Assembly (NCBI RefSeq): GCF_000261365.1
Contig: NZ_AJVC01000006.1
Location: forward strand, 496,001 to 560,000
Length of the DNA stretch: 64,000 nucleotides
Source of the DNA: Herbaspirillum sp. GW103
GTDB lineage: Bacteria; Pseudomonadota; Gammaproteobacteria; Burkholderiales; Burkholderiaceae_D
Reading direction: 5' to 3'
Every line of letters starts with the position of its first letter. The first letter of the stretch is position 1. The notes below the pieces were generated by a model that was not told the DNA's origin, did no database searches, and saw only the letters and a program-made list of their open reading frames with translations. Made by a program: the position numbers and the translations under genes. Below are positions 1 to 18,422 of this stretch, piece after piece.

Positions 1-194
1 TGCTGGCTGAAGTCGGCGCCAACAAGGTCGGCGTCATCAAGGCCGTCCGTGAAATCACCGGTCTGGGCCTGAAGGAAGCCAAGGATCTGGTTGACGGTGC
101 ACCGAAGCCGGTCAAGGAAGGCATCGCCAAGGCTGACGCTGAAGCTGCCAAGAAGAAGCTGGAAGAAGCTGGCGCCAAGGCCGAACTGAAGTAA
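1..194 (+). CDS. rplL: 50S ribosomal protein L7/L12, C-terminal part
   Basis: The reading frame is open from the window edge to TAA at 192-194 and encodes the C-terminal domain of L7/L12, the stalk protein that recruits translation GTPases. The segment [20 protein letters not shown] and the ending [10 protein letters not shown] are typical of the family. The start lies outside the window. The gene directly precedes rpoB, as in most proteobacteria. Confidence 0.97.
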   Translation, partial: LAEVGANKVGVIKAVREITGLGLKEAKDLVDGAPKPVKEGIAKADAEAAKKKLEEAGAKAELK

Positions 195-240
195 TTCTCT
201 TGCCTGCCAAGGCGAGTCATTACTCCGGAGTCAAAGTGCA

Positions 241-262
241 GAATCCCTTGAAAAAGGGATTC
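241..262 (+). terminator. rplL-rpoB hairpin, probable attenuator
   Basis: A perfect 9-bp stem (GAATCCCTT with AAGGGATTC) closes a 4-nt loop, 47 nt after the rplL stop. It is followed by a mixed T-rich stretch rather than a clean T run, so termination is probably partial. E. coli has an attenuator and a processing site in the same place, which lower rpoBC expression relative to rplJL; that role here is inferred. Confidence 0.6.
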
Positions 263-311
263 GGCTTTGGCTCCTTTGTCGTTTCTTATTTTTGCTGGTG
301 ATGTTGATGCG

Positions 312-339
312 TTGCAGTATTCGTTGTCGGGAATATTAA
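312..339 (+). promoter_or_regulatory. possible secondary promoter upstream of rpoB
   Basis: TTGCAG (312-317) and TATTAA (334-339) are separated by 16 nt in the 279-nt rplL-rpoB spacer. The match to sigma-70 consensus is moderate. A local rpoB promoter after the attenuator hairpin would be sensible but is unproven. The rest of the spacer shows no coding signal. Confidence 0.3.
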
Positions 340-473
340 GCGCGATCTCAGCAAAAAACTAGGGTAGACATTTGAAGATTTGAGTGCCGATGGCCCGGAC
401 TGCTTTCCCGGCAAGTCGCGCGGTCTGATCGAATCTTGAATTCTCTATCCTTCCTGTCACTCACGGAGTGTCC

Positions 474-4580
<4,107 letters not shown>

Positions 4581-4586
4581 TGTAAA

Positions 4587-4629
4587 GGGGTGCGCGGCGC
4601 AGGCTGCGCACCCCGCCGGTTTTTCCGGC
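4587..4629 (+). other. double hairpin in the rpoB-rpoC spacer
   Basis: A 9-bp stem (GGGGTGCGC 4587-4595 with GCGCACCCC 4606-4614) is followed at once by a second small stem (GCCGG 4615-4619 with CCGGC 4625-4629) whose loop is TTTTT. The T run is five bases away from the first stem, so this is not a textbook terminator. It may be an attenuator or a processing site. The remaining 235 nt before rpoC show no gene; the rpoC Shine-Dalgarno GGAG lies just before the start. Confidence 0.55.
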
Positions 4630-4864
4630 GAACCAAGAATTCAGGAATTCAGTATTGACGCATCGCTCCACGGGCGATGTGAACGAATCAAGAGATTCAA
4701 AAGATTCAAGCGAAGTACGGCAGTAAGCTGGGGAGGTCTGTCCCGGTATCGAGCGGCACCACGAAGCAGAGGCTTCGCTGGCTCTCCCGCCGATGCGAAC
4801 AGGGTTAAGCAGGGTGAACCGGCCACACGTAAATTTAGTTTCTCACGCCAACCTGGAGTGATAC

Positions 4865-9106
<4,242 letters not shown>

Positions 9107-9180
9107 GCATTATTCGCATGGCATCACGGGGCGGCCAGTTGGTCCGGTCGCCCCGGCAAGACAAGCAGCTGCAAGAGAGA

Positions 9181-9213
9181 ACGGCGCCGGAAGCAATTCC
9201 GGCGCCGTTTTTT
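9181..9213 (+). terminator. rpoC terminator
   Basis: A perfect 12-bp GC-rich stem (9181-9192 with 9197-9208) closes a GCAA tetraloop, and a run of six T ends at 9213. This is a canonical Rho-independent terminator 75 nt after rpoC. Confidence 0.93.
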
Positions 9214-9322
9214 CGTTCATAGGCGATGTGCGCCCGCAATGCGCAGCCTTCATATCCCTACATGGTGTAGGCCTTGCTGCTTGCGGGATTGCCAAGGATG
9301 AGTGAATCTTCTATCATTTACA

Positions 9323-9341
9323 AATAATAACGATTCTCATC
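9323..9341 (+). promoter_or_regulatory. probable Fur box
   Basis: AATAATAACGATTCTCATC matches the 19-bp Fur consensus at about 12 of 19 positions and lies in an AT-rich island 122 nt upstream of a heme-type TonB receptor. The position and the kind of target gene support iron repression. The spacer 9107-9462 otherwise holds only the rpoC terminator. Confidence 0.65.
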
Positions 9342-9462
9342 TGACTCGTGCTCGATGGAATCGAGCTTCATATGCTCGACGACTGGTTTTTGCCGGTCGT
9401 TTTTTATCCAAGAGGTAGCCAGCCCGCGCTAGTAACCGATCCAGATCAAGGGGTGGTTACCA

Positions 9463-11760
9463 GTGTTCCCATGCAAATCGAAGTGTGCAGCGGCCGTGTT
9501 CCTGGCGCTGCAGTCGTGGCTGTGCGTGAGTGTCCTTGCGCAATCGGCCGATTCCAATACCCAGTCCAATTCCGCCCGCGCGTCCGCGAGCGAGGCCATC
9601 ACATCGGCGCAGGCCAGCGGCAAGAAGCTGCAGGACGTGGTCGTCACGGCCAATCGCTCCGGCAGCAGTGACCTCGATCACGCGGCGGCAACGGTTTCCG
9701 TCATCACCTCTGAAGAGATCGAAGAGCACAACGCCAAGGACATCAAGGATGCCTTGCGTTACGAACCGGGGGTGGAGGTGCGGCGCTCGGTATATCGCAT
9801 GTCCGGCATCACTGGCGCGGCCGCCACCACCGGGCGTGGCGGCAACGAGGGCATCACCATCCGCGGGCTCGATGGCAATCGCGTGCTGATGCTGGAGGAT
9901 GGCATCGTCATGCCGCGTGCTTTCAGCCAGGGCGTGGCCAGCGTGGGGCGGGGCGCGACCACGGATACCGAACTGTATCGTCGCATTGAAGTGCTGCGCG
10001 GTCCGGCGTCTTCGCTGTACGGCAGCGATGGCCTCACCGGGGCGGTCAATTTCATCACCAAGGACCCGTCTGACTTGCTGGAGGTCTATGGCAAGTCCAG
10101 CTATTTCTCCTTCAAGCCTTCCTACGACTCGGTCGACAAGAGCTTTGGCGCCACCGCCAGTGCGGCCTGGGGCAGCCAGCAGTGGCAGGGCATGCTGATC
10201 CTCAATGCGCGCCACGGCAACGAGAGCGACAACAAGGGGACCAATGACGTGCGCGGCAGCGCCCGCACCACGCCCGACCCGATGAGCACTACCAATCGCT
10301 CGGCGCTGGGCAAGCTGGTCTTCAAGCCCAATGGCATCGACACCCTCAAGCTCACGCTGCAGGCTACCGAAGAGCGCGAGAGCGGCGACAGCCTTTCCGC
10401 AATCGACAATGGCGTAACTGCCTACAGCACCAGCAGCAAATCCACCGGCCAGCGCGCCACGCTGGCCTATGAGCGCAACGATGCAGATCAGCCGTGGATA
10501 CAGAAATTCAAGGCCAGCCTCACTTATCGCAATGCCGACACCGACCAGTTCACCAATGAAGCCGGCACCAGTACGGCCAGCATCGTGCGGCCGCGTTTCC
10601 GGGCGGTGTCGTACAGCGACCAGATGATCAGTGGCAGCCTGCTGGCCGAGAGCAATTTCGGTTCTGCCTCTTGGCGACACAAGCTGGTCTATGGGCTGGA
10701 CCTGAGCCTGTCCACCTTGCAGACCAGCGCCAACGGCACCGGCTGGACCAGCTGCACTGGCACGCAGTATTGCCAGTATTTCCCCAAGACCGAATCCACC
10801 CAGCTTGGCGCGTACGTACAGGATGAGATGCGCACCGGCGCGCTGACCACCATCGCCGGTCTGCGCCTGGACGGCTATGAACTCAAGCCCAAGGCCAGCG
10901 CCAAATATGACGCCCAGGCCATCGCCAACGGGCAGCCGGCAGTGAGCAGCCGCGACAGCGCGCTTTCCCCGCGCCTGGCGTTCCTGTATGAGGTGACGCC
11001 GGCCTTCATTCCCTACATCCAGTACGCCCGCGGTTTCCGTTCGCCCTCGCCGCAGGAGGTCAATTCCTTCTTCAACAATACCGTGTACCGGCAGATCTCC
11101 AATCCTGATCTCCAGCCCGAGACCAGCAATACGGTGGAAGTCGGGCTGCGCGGCAAGCTGGCGGCAGGCCCCGGCGCGCTGCGCTACAGCGCTGCCGCTT
11201 ACAAGGGCAATTACCGCAACTTCATCGATCTGGTGACGGTGCGCGGCAATCTTACGGTCGCCAATCCGACCATCTTCCAGTATCGCAATGCCGCCAAGGC
11301 GCAGATCCACGGATTGGAAGGGCGGATCGATTACGCGCTCGACAACGGCTTCACGGTCAAGGGCGGGTTCGCCTGGACCAAGGGCAGCACCACCACCAAT
11401 GGCGTGAAGCAAGGACTGGAGTCCGTGGCTCCGCTGTCGGTGGTCGCGGGCCTGCGCTATGAGCCTGCGCAGCAGTGGTTCGTGCAGAGCGACCTGGTCT
11501 ACAACGCGGCCAAGAAGAAGGAAGACATCCCGACCGCCACCAACTTCGTCTCGTCGTCGTTCTTCGTCATGGATCTCTCGGGCGGCTACCACCTCACTCG
11601 CAACATGACCGTCTACGCTGGCGTACGCAACCTGTTCGATCGCAAGTACTGGAGCTGGACCGACATCCGCGGCCTGTCGCTGGCCGACAGCGCCGTCAAC
11701 AAGGATGCCTATACCGAGCCGGGGCGCAGCTTCAACGTCAGCCTGAAGATCGCCTACTGA
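9463..11760 (+). CDS. TonB-dependent heme/hemoglobin receptor
   Basis: This 765-aa outer-membrane beta-barrel takes up heme with TonB energy. The GTG start at 9463 has a G-rich ribosome site about 10 nt upstream and opens a signal peptide (VFLALQSWLCVSVLA). A TonB-box-like segment and plug domain follow (DVVVTANRS near residue 62; RGLDGNRVLMLEDG near 130). The heme-receptor hallmark is present in the barrel as FRSP (525-528, usually FRAP) and NPDL (547-550). It ends in Tyr, not the usual aromatic Phe/Trp. It resembles BhuR/HmuR receptors. The next gene encodes a HmuS-like protein, 28 nt downstream, so the two are probably one Fur-controlled operon. No hmuTUV permease genes are nearby. Confidence 0.9.
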   Translation: MFPCKSKCAAAVFLALQSWLCVSVLAQSADSNTQSNSARASASEAITSAQASGKKLQDVVVTANRSGSSDLDHAAATVSVITSEEIEEHNAKDIKDALRYEPGVEVRRSVYRMSGITGAAATTGRGGNEGITIRGLDGNRVLMLEDGIVMPRAFSQGVASVGRGATTDTELYRRIEVLRGPASSLYGSDGLTGAVNFITKDPSDLLEVYGKSSYFSFKPSYDSVDKSFGATASAAWGSQQWQGMLILNARHGNESDNKGTNDVRGSARTTPDPMSTTNRSALGKLVFKPNGIDTLKLTLQATEERESGDSLSAIDNGVTAYSTSSKSTGQRATLAYERNDADQPWIQKFKASLTYRNADTDQFTNEAGTSTASIVRPRFRAVSYSDQMISGSLLAESNFGSASWRHKLVYGLDLSLSTLQTSANGTGWTSCTGTQYCQYFPKTESTQLGAYVQDEMRTGALTTIAGLRLDGYELKPKASAKYDAQAIANGQPAVSSRDSALSPRLAFLYEVTPAFIPYIQYARGFRSPSPQEVNSFFNNTVYRQISNPDLQPETSNTVEVGLRGKLAAGPGALRYSAAAYKGNYRNFIDLVTVRGNLTVANPTIFQYRNAAKAQIHGLEGRIDYALDNGFTVKGGFAWTKGSTTTNGVKQGLESVAPLSVVAGLRYEPAQQWFVQSDLVYNAAKKKEDIPTATNFVSSSFFVMDLSGGYHLTRNMTVYAGVRNLFDRKYWSWTDIRGLSLADSAVNKDAYTEPGRSFNVSLKIAY

Positions 11761-11788
11761 TTCCCATTTTTCCGACCCGAGGACCCTC

Positions 11789-12946
11789 ATGAGCAAGCAC
11801 ATCGTCGCCCGCCCCGCGCGAGGCCATATCACCATGACCTTGCTGCTGGTGACTGCGCTGGCCAGCGCCGGCTGCGCCACCCAGCGCCCCTTGGCCGAAC
11901 GCTGGGCCGAGCTCCAGCGTTTGCAGCCAAAACTTCATACAAGAGATGCCGCACGTGAACTTGGTGTCAAGGAATCGGCCTTGCTGGCGACCCAGGTCGG
12001 CCGCAATGCCGTGCGCCTCAAGGGGGAGCAGGCTGCCCTTGAAGCCTTGTTCGCGCGTCTGCCTGAACTGGGACGCATCAAGGCCATTACCCGCAATGAA
12101 GATGCCGTCCTGGAACGTAGCGGCGAAGTTGCCCCCATCAAGCGCGACGAGCAGGGCAGGGTGATCCCCGGCACAGGTTTCGCCGGCGGGCCCATCGACC
12201 TGCGCTTTGCCATGTCGCGCTGGGGCAGCGCTTTTGCCGTGGTGCAGGCGGGCCGGGACGGCAAGACCAGCCGCAGCCTGCAGTTCTTCGACCGGCAGGG
12301 CGATGCGGTGCACAAGGTCTATCTGGACAACGAGCAGCATGTGCCGCAATTCGAGCGGCTGGTGGCCGATTTCCGTCTGGCCGATCAGCAGGCAGCCCTG
12401 AACCTCGAGCCCGCCCCTGCACCTGCGACCCTGCAGCAGGTCGCGCCGCCCAGCCCGGAGGCCATCGGCGAACTGCGCCGGTCCTGGCAGGAGCTGACCG
12501 ACGTGCATCAATTCCCGCGTCTGCTGCGCGAGCTCAAGCTCACCCGCGAACAGGCGCTGCAGCTCATAGGACCGGAGTCGGCCTGGCGCATCGCACCCCA
12601 GGCGGCCCAGGCGCTGCTGGAGGACGCCAGGCAACGCCGGCAGCCCATCATGGTGTTCGTCAGCAATGGCGGCATGACGCAGATATACAGTGGCCTGATC
12701 GGCAAGACTGCCGTGGCGGGGGACTGGTACAACGTCCTCGACCCGGCCTTCAACCTGCACCTGCGTACCAAGGCGGTAGACCACGGCTGGGTGGTGCGCC
12801 GTCCGACCGATCACGGCATGATCACCTCGGTGGAGTTCTACGATGCCCAGGGCCGGCAGATCGTCAATTTCTTCTCGCGCCGCGACCGTGACCAACCCGA
12901 GACGATGCAGTGGCGCAACATGGTAGAGGCACTGCCGCGCGGCTGA
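11789..12946 (+). CDS. HmuS/HemS-family heme protein with lipoprotein-type signal
   Basis: The protein has 385 aa. From residue 35 on it follows the HemS/HmuS/ChuS family, whose members bind heme in the cytoplasm and degrade or traffic it: AERWAELQRLQPKLHTRDAA near the start, LTDVHQFPRLLREL with the expected proximal heme ligand H240, and a full second domain ending QWRNMVEALPRG. The first 29 residues are unusual: a basic start, a hydrophobic run and LASAGC with Cys29, which looks like a lipoprotein signal. ATG 11789 has GAGG upstream. A TTG at 11891 could give a normal cytoplasmic form but has no ribosome site. It sits directly after the heme receptor. Confidence 0.88.
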   Translation: MSKHIVARPARGHITMTLLLVTALASAGCATQRPLAERWAELQRLQPKLHTRDAARELGVKESALLATQVGRNAVRLKGEQAALEALFARLPELGRIKAITRNEDAVLERSGEVAPIKRDEQGRVIPGTGFAGGPIDLRFAMSRWGSAFAVVQAGRDGKTSRSLQFFDRQGDAVHKVYLDNEQHVPQFERLVADFRLADQQAALNLEPAPAPATLQQVAPPSPEAIGELRRSWQELTDVHQFPRLLRELKLTREQALQLIGPESAWRIAPQAAQALLEDARQRRQPIMVFVSNGGMTQIYSGLIGKTAVAGDWYNVLDPAFNLHLRTKAVDHGWVVRRPTDHGMITSVEFYDAQGRQIVNFFSRRDRDQPETMQWRNMVEALPRG

Positions 12947-13003
12947 ACTGCTCCCGCAGACAATGGAGGCGCTGCAGGCAACCCTTGCATTACGGAAAAC
13001 ATT

Positions 13004-13037
13004 GCCATTGCGCCACCTGAAAGCGTGGCGAAATGGC
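13004..13037 (+). other. stem-loop between hmuS-like gene and rpsL promoter
   Basis: Two 6-bp helices separated by one mismatch (GCCATT/CGCCAC with GTGGCG/AATGGC) close an 8-nt loop. There is no T run. It may end heme-operon transcripts by a non-canonical route or protect their 3' end. The region 12947-13003 shows nothing else. Confidence 0.4.
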
Positions 13038-13076
13038 CATAAACCGCGTCAAATCGGCGCTGGGGCCCGGTTCGGG

Positions 13077-13105
13077 TTGACCCGCTGGGCTTTCAGGCGT
13101 ACACT
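13077..13105 (+). promoter_or_regulatory. rpsL (str operon) promoter
   Basis: TTGACC (13077-13082) and TACACT (13100-13105) are spaced by exactly 17 nt. This is the best sigma-70 match in the 352-nt gap before rpsL and would give a leader of about 185 nt. It makes the str operon independent of rpoBC. Confidence 0.7.
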
Positions 13106-13298
13106 CGCGAGTTCTCGAATTTAGGCTCTCCCGGGCTTATGCGTTCTTTGGTCTGAAACATCGCTTCTGCGACGCTATTCTCCCTTCCGGTCTTAAATCC
13201 GATTTGCGCATTGTCTTGCGCACAAGAGTTTCCTGTGTGGTTCCGGGCAACCGATTCCGGAACCTGTTTTCAATGTTGTACTTTGTTGGATTAAAACG

Positions 13299-13682
13299 AT
13301 GCCAACCATCAATCAACTGATTAGCAAACCACGTGTCCGCGCGATCGTGAAGAGCAAGTCGCCGGCGCTGGAAAACAGCCCGCAAAAGCGCGGTGTTTGC
13401 ACCCGCGTCTACACCACCACCCCGAAGAAGCCGAACTCGGCGCTGCGTAAGGTGGCCAAGGTGCGTCTGACCAACGGTTTCGAAGTCATTTCGTACATCG
13501 GCGGTGAAGGCCACAACCTGCAAGAACACAGCGTCGTGCTGATCCGCGGCGGCCGTGTGAAGGACTTGCCGGGTGTGCGTTACCACATGGTTCGCGGTGC
13601 ACTGGATACCCAGGGCGTCAAGGATCGCAAGCAAGCTCGCTCGAAGTACGGTGCCAAGCGCGCCAAGGCAGCGAAGAAGTAA
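13299..13682 (+). CDS. rpsL: 30S ribosomal protein S12
   Basis: This decoding-centre protein has 127 aa. The sites where streptomycin-resistance changes occur, K43 and K88, are both wild type. The [14 protein letters not shown] segment is intact. It is the first gene of the str operon and is followed by a structured 158-nt spacer before rpsG. Confidence 0.98.
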   Translation: MPTINQLISKPRVRAIVKSKSPALENSPQKRGVCTRVYTTTPKKPNSALRKVAKVRLTNGFEVISYIGGEGHNLQEHSVVLIRGGRVKDLPGVRYHMVRGALDTQGVKDRKQARSKYGAKRAKAAKK

Positions 13683-13696
13683 TAATTGGTGTTTAT

Positions 13697-13718
13697 CATG
13701 ACGCTTTCGCGCGTCGTG
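13697..13718 (+). other. rpsL-rpsG intercistronic hairpin
   Basis: An 8-bp stem (13697-13704 with 13711-13718, one G-T pair) closes a 6-nt loop in the rpsL-rpsG spacer. In E. coli, S7 represses the str operon by binding this intercistronic region. A similar role here is an inference from position only. Confidence 0.4.
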
Positions 13719-13840
13719 TGAACAGACTCAGAGTCGGTCCAGGACGGGCCGAGTAAGTGGAAGCCATGATGGCTCTCCGCGAGTGCAGGCGAAGTTGAAG
13801 CAGGGTTCGCCCACTCAACTGAAGATTGAAAGGAATCGAA

Positions 13841-14311
13841 ATGCCACGTCGTCGTGAAGTCCCCAAGCGGGAAATTCTGCCGGATCCGAAGTTCGGCAAC
13901 GTTGAAGTCGCCAAGTTTGTGAACGTGCTGATGCTGTCGGGCAAGAAGTCCGTCGCTGAAAACATCATCTACGGTGCCTTCGACTACATCCAGACCAAGT
14001 CGGGCAAGGACCCGCTGGAAGTGTTCTCCGCAGCTCTGAACAACTGCAAGCCGATGGTGGAAGTGAAGTCCCGCCGCGTCGGTGGCGCCAACTACCAGGT
14101 GCCCGTTGAAGTGCGTCCGGTGCGCCGTATGGCCCTGTCGATGCGCTGGCTGCGTGAAGCCGCCAACAAGCGCAGCGAAAAGTCGATGCCGCAGCGCCTG
14201 GGTGGTGAACTGATGGAAGCCGCCGAAGGCCGTGGCGGCGCCATGAAGCGTCGTGATGAAGTGCACCGTATGGCAGAAGCGAACAAGGCGTTCTCGCACT
14301 TCCGCTTCTAA
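13841..14311 (+). CDS. rpsG: 30S ribosomal protein S7
   Basis: S7 is a primary 16S rRNA binding protein of the small-subunit head; here 156 aa. The start [10 protein letters not shown] at 13841 is chosen because an AGGA site lies about 7 nt upstream and the family starts here, not at the in-frame ATG at 13826. It lies between rpsL and fusA. Confidence 0.98.
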   Translation: MPRRREVPKREILPDPKFGNVEVAKFVNVLMLSGKKSVAENIIYGAFDYIQTKSGKDPLEVFSAALNNCKPMVEVKSRRVGGANYQVPVEVRPVRRMALSMRWLREAANKRSEKSMPQRLGGELMEAAEGRGGAMKRRDEVHRMAEANKAFSHFRF

Positions 14312-14375
14312 TCAAGACTGGGCTGGGGTGGACCCTATCCGGGTGTTTCCTGGCCTGCATCTAAATTGGTTCGAG

Positions 14376-14407
14376 CCGAGCGTTTATTTGAAAAAAATGA
14401 CGCTCGG
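14376..14407 (+). other. rpsG-fusA spacer hairpin
   Basis: CCGAGCGT (14376-14383) pairs with ACGCTCGG (14400-14407) around an AT-rich loop, 30 nt before fusA. TTTC follows, so it could be a weak attenuator or an mRNA processing signal. Confidence 0.4.
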
Positions 14408-14437
14408 TTTCGTGCATTAAAGACTTAGGAATAAATC

Positions 14438-16543
<2,106 letters not shown>

Positions 16544-16555
16544 GTTGCAGGAATG

Positions 16556-16583
16556 GCGATCCCTTCCGAGTGGAGGGGATCGC
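16556..16583 (+). other. fusA-tuf spacer hairpin
   Basis: GCGATCCC (16556-16563) pairs with GGGATCGC in the segment ending at 16583 around a loop of about 12 nt. No T run follows. It may serve mRNA processing, allowing tuf to be expressed more strongly than fusA. Confidence 0.4.
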
Positions 16584-16652
16584 TGGCTGGATCACCGGCC
16601 ACACATTGAATATTGAACATCGAACATATCGTTCTTTTGAAGGAAATTTAAA

Positions 16653-17843
16653 ATGGCAAAAGGCAAGTTTGAACGGACCAAGCCGCACGTGAACGTCGGC
16701 ACCATCGGTCACGTTGACCACGGCAAGACCACCCTGACCGCTGCAATCGCAACCGTTCTGTCGAAGAAGTTCGGCGGCGAAGCGAAGGCCTACGACCAGA
16801 TCGACGCAGCGCCTGAAGAAAAGGCACGCGGCATCACCATCAACACCGCGCACGTCGAATACGAAACCGCGAACCGTCACTACGCGCACGTTGACTGCCC
16901 AGGCCACGCCGACTATGTGAAGAACATGATCACCGGCGCAGCCCAGATGGACGGCGCGATCCTGGTGTGCTCGGCCGCTGACGGCCCGATGCCCCAGACC
17001 CGCGAACACATCCTGCTGTCGCGCCAGGTTGGCGTTCCTTACATCATCGTCTTCCTGAACAAGGCTGACATGGTGGACGACGCTGAACTGCTGGAACTGG
17101 TGGAAATGGAAGTCCGCGAACTGCTGTCGAAGTACGAGTTCCCTGGCGACGACCTGCCCATCGTGAAGGGTTCGGCCAAGCTGGCGCTGGAAGGCGACAC
17201 CGGTCCCCTGGGCGAGCAAGCCATCATGGCCCTGGCAGAAGCGCTGGACACCTACATCCCGACCCCGGAACGTGCCGTTGACGGTACCTTCCTGATGCCG
17301 GTGGAAGACGTGTTCTCGATCTCCGGCCGTGGCACCGTGGTGACCGGTCGCGTTGAGCGCGGCATCATCAAGGTCGGCGAAGAAATCGAAATCGTCGGTA
17401 TCGCTGACACCCAGAAGACCACCTGCACCGGCGTGGAAATGTTCCGCAAGCTGCTGGATCAAGGTCAGGCTGGCGACAACGTTGGCGTGCTGCTGCGCGG
17501 CACCAAGCGTGAAGACGTGCAGCGTGGCCAGGTTCTGGCCAAGCCGGGTTCGATCAAGCCGCACAAGCACTTCACCGGCGAGATCTATGTTCTGTCGAAG
17601 GACGAAGGCGGCCGTCACACCCCGTTCTTCAACAACTACCGTCCGCAGTTCTACTTCCGTACCACCGACGTGACCGGTGCGATCGAACTGCCGAAGGACA
17701 AGGAAATGGTCATGCCGGGCGACAACGTGTCGATCACCGTGCAACTGATCAACCCGATCGCCATGGAAGAAGGTCTGCGCTTCGCTATCCGTGAAGGCGG
17801 CCGTACCGTCGGCGCCGGCGTGGTTGCCAAGATCTTCGACTAA
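16653..17843 (+). CDS. tuf: elongation factor Tu
   Basis: This 396-aa GTPase delivers aminoacyl-tRNA to the ribosome. The motifs [10 protein letters not shown] (P-loop), [12 protein letters not shown] (G3) and NKADM (G4) are intact, and the protein ends [10 protein letters not shown] strong AAGGAAAT ribosome site precedes the ATG. Only one copy is in the window; a second copy near the rplL side of the cluster would be usual but lies outside. Confidence 0.98.
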   Translation: MAKGKFERTKPHVNVGTIGHVDHGKTTLTAAIATVLSKKFGGEAKAYDQIDAAPEEKARGITINTAHVEYETANRHYAHVDCPGHADYVKNMITGAAQMDGAILVCSAADGPMPQTREHILLSRQVGVPYIIVFLNKADMVDDAELLELVEMEVRELLSKYEFPGDDLPIVKGSAKLALEGDTGPLGEQAIMALAEALDTYIPTPERAVDGTFLMPVEDVFSISGRGTVVTGRVERGIIKVGEEIEIVGIADTQKTTCTGVEMFRKLLDQGQAGDNVGVLLRGTKREDVQRGQVLAKPGSIKPHKHFTGEIYVLSKDEGGRHTPFFNNYRPQFYFRTTDVTGAIELPKDKEMVMPGDNVSITVQLINPIAMEEGLRFAIREGGRTVGAGVVAKIFD

Positions 17844-17897
17844 CCGTCGGATCAGCAGTAGCAGTACCAGGTAACACTAGTCGCATTTTTAACATCG

Positions 17898-17930
17898 CCG
17901 GGGATGATCCCCATCCCCGGTTCGTTCTTT
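17898..17930 (+). terminator. tuf-rpsJ attenuator-like hairpin
   Basis: CCGGGGAT (17898-17905) pairs perfectly with ATCCCCGG (17913-17920), followed by TTCGTTCTTT. It lies 11 nt before the rpsJ start. It looks like a leaky terminator that lowers rpsJ expression relative to tuf. Confidence 0.5.
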
Positions 17931-17941
17931 AAAGGAAAATC

Positions 17942-18259
17942 ATGTCGGTTCCTAGCCAAAAAATCCGTATCCGTCTGAAAGCTTTCGACTATCGTCTGAT
18001 CGACCAGTCCGCACTGGAAATCGTTGACACCGCCAAGCGTACCGGCGCTGTCGTCAAGGGCCCGGTTCCCCTGCCGACCCGCATCCAGCGCTTCGACGTC
18101 CTGCGTTCGCCGCACGTCAACAAGACCTCCCGCGATCAGTTCGAAATCCGTACCCATCAGCGCCTGATGGATATCGTCGATCCGACCGACAAGACGGTTG
18201 ACGCATTGATGAAGCTGGACCTGCCCGCTGGCGTTGATGTTGAAATCAAGCTGCAGTAA
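17942..18259 (+). CDS. rpsJ: 30S ribosomal protein S10
   Basis: S10 (NusE) is part of the small-subunit head and also acts in transcription antitermination. It has 105 aa with the conserved [14 protein letters not shown] start and ends DVEIKLQ. The ATG has AAAGGA upstream. In E. coli rpsJ leads the S10 operon; here it ends a unit after tuf, because a strong terminator follows. Confidence 0.98.
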   Translation: MSVPSQKIRIRLKAFDYRLIDQSALEIVDTAKRTGAVVKGPVPLPTRIQRFDVLRSPHVNKTSRDQFEIRTHQRLMDIVDPTDKTVDALMKLDLPAGVDVEIKLQ

Positions 18260-18278
18260 TCAGCTGGCATAGTGTTGG

Positions 18279-18313
18279 AAAAGCGCACAACCTCGGTTGT
18301 GCGCTTTTGTTTT
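18279..18313 (+). terminator. rpsJ terminator
   Basis: A 13-bp stem (18279-18291 with 18296-18308) closes a CTCG loop and is followed by TTTTGTTTTA. It is a canonical intrinsic terminator 20 nt after rpsJ. Its 3' arm contains the -35 box of the next promoter. Confidence 0.88.
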
Positions 18314-18325
18314 ACGGGCTATAAT
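18297..18325 (+). promoter_or_regulatory. rplC promoter overlapping the rpsJ terminator
   Basis: TTGTGC (18297-18302) and a perfect TATAAT (18320-18325) are 17 nt apart. The -35 box lies inside the 3' arm of the rpsJ terminator, so the same bases end one unit and start the next. Confidence 0.75.
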
Positions 18326-18331
18326 ACTCGG

Positions 18332-18422
18332 CTTCGATGTGGGTTTTGCGTTTGCAAGACCCATAATTTATGGTAGTACGAACATCAGCCCCGCCCAATC
18401 GCAGGCGGGAATGGAGAAAACA
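18332..18422 (+). promoter_or_regulatory. structured rplC leader
   Basis: The predicted 5' leader of about 90 nt has two hairpins: a 10-bp stem with a GTTT loop (18340-18363) and a 6-bp GC stem (18390-18395 with 18404-18409) directly before the Shine-Dalgarno GGAG. This layout fits a ribosomal-protein autoregulatory leader. In E. coli L4 acts on the S10 leader upstream of rpsJ; whether L4 acts here is unknown. Confidence 0.4.

Noticed and set aside
9457-11880. Long minus-strand open frame opposite the heme receptor
   Set aside because: Composition is that of a shadow frame, and the + strand frame has a signal peptide, receptor motifs and a Fur box.
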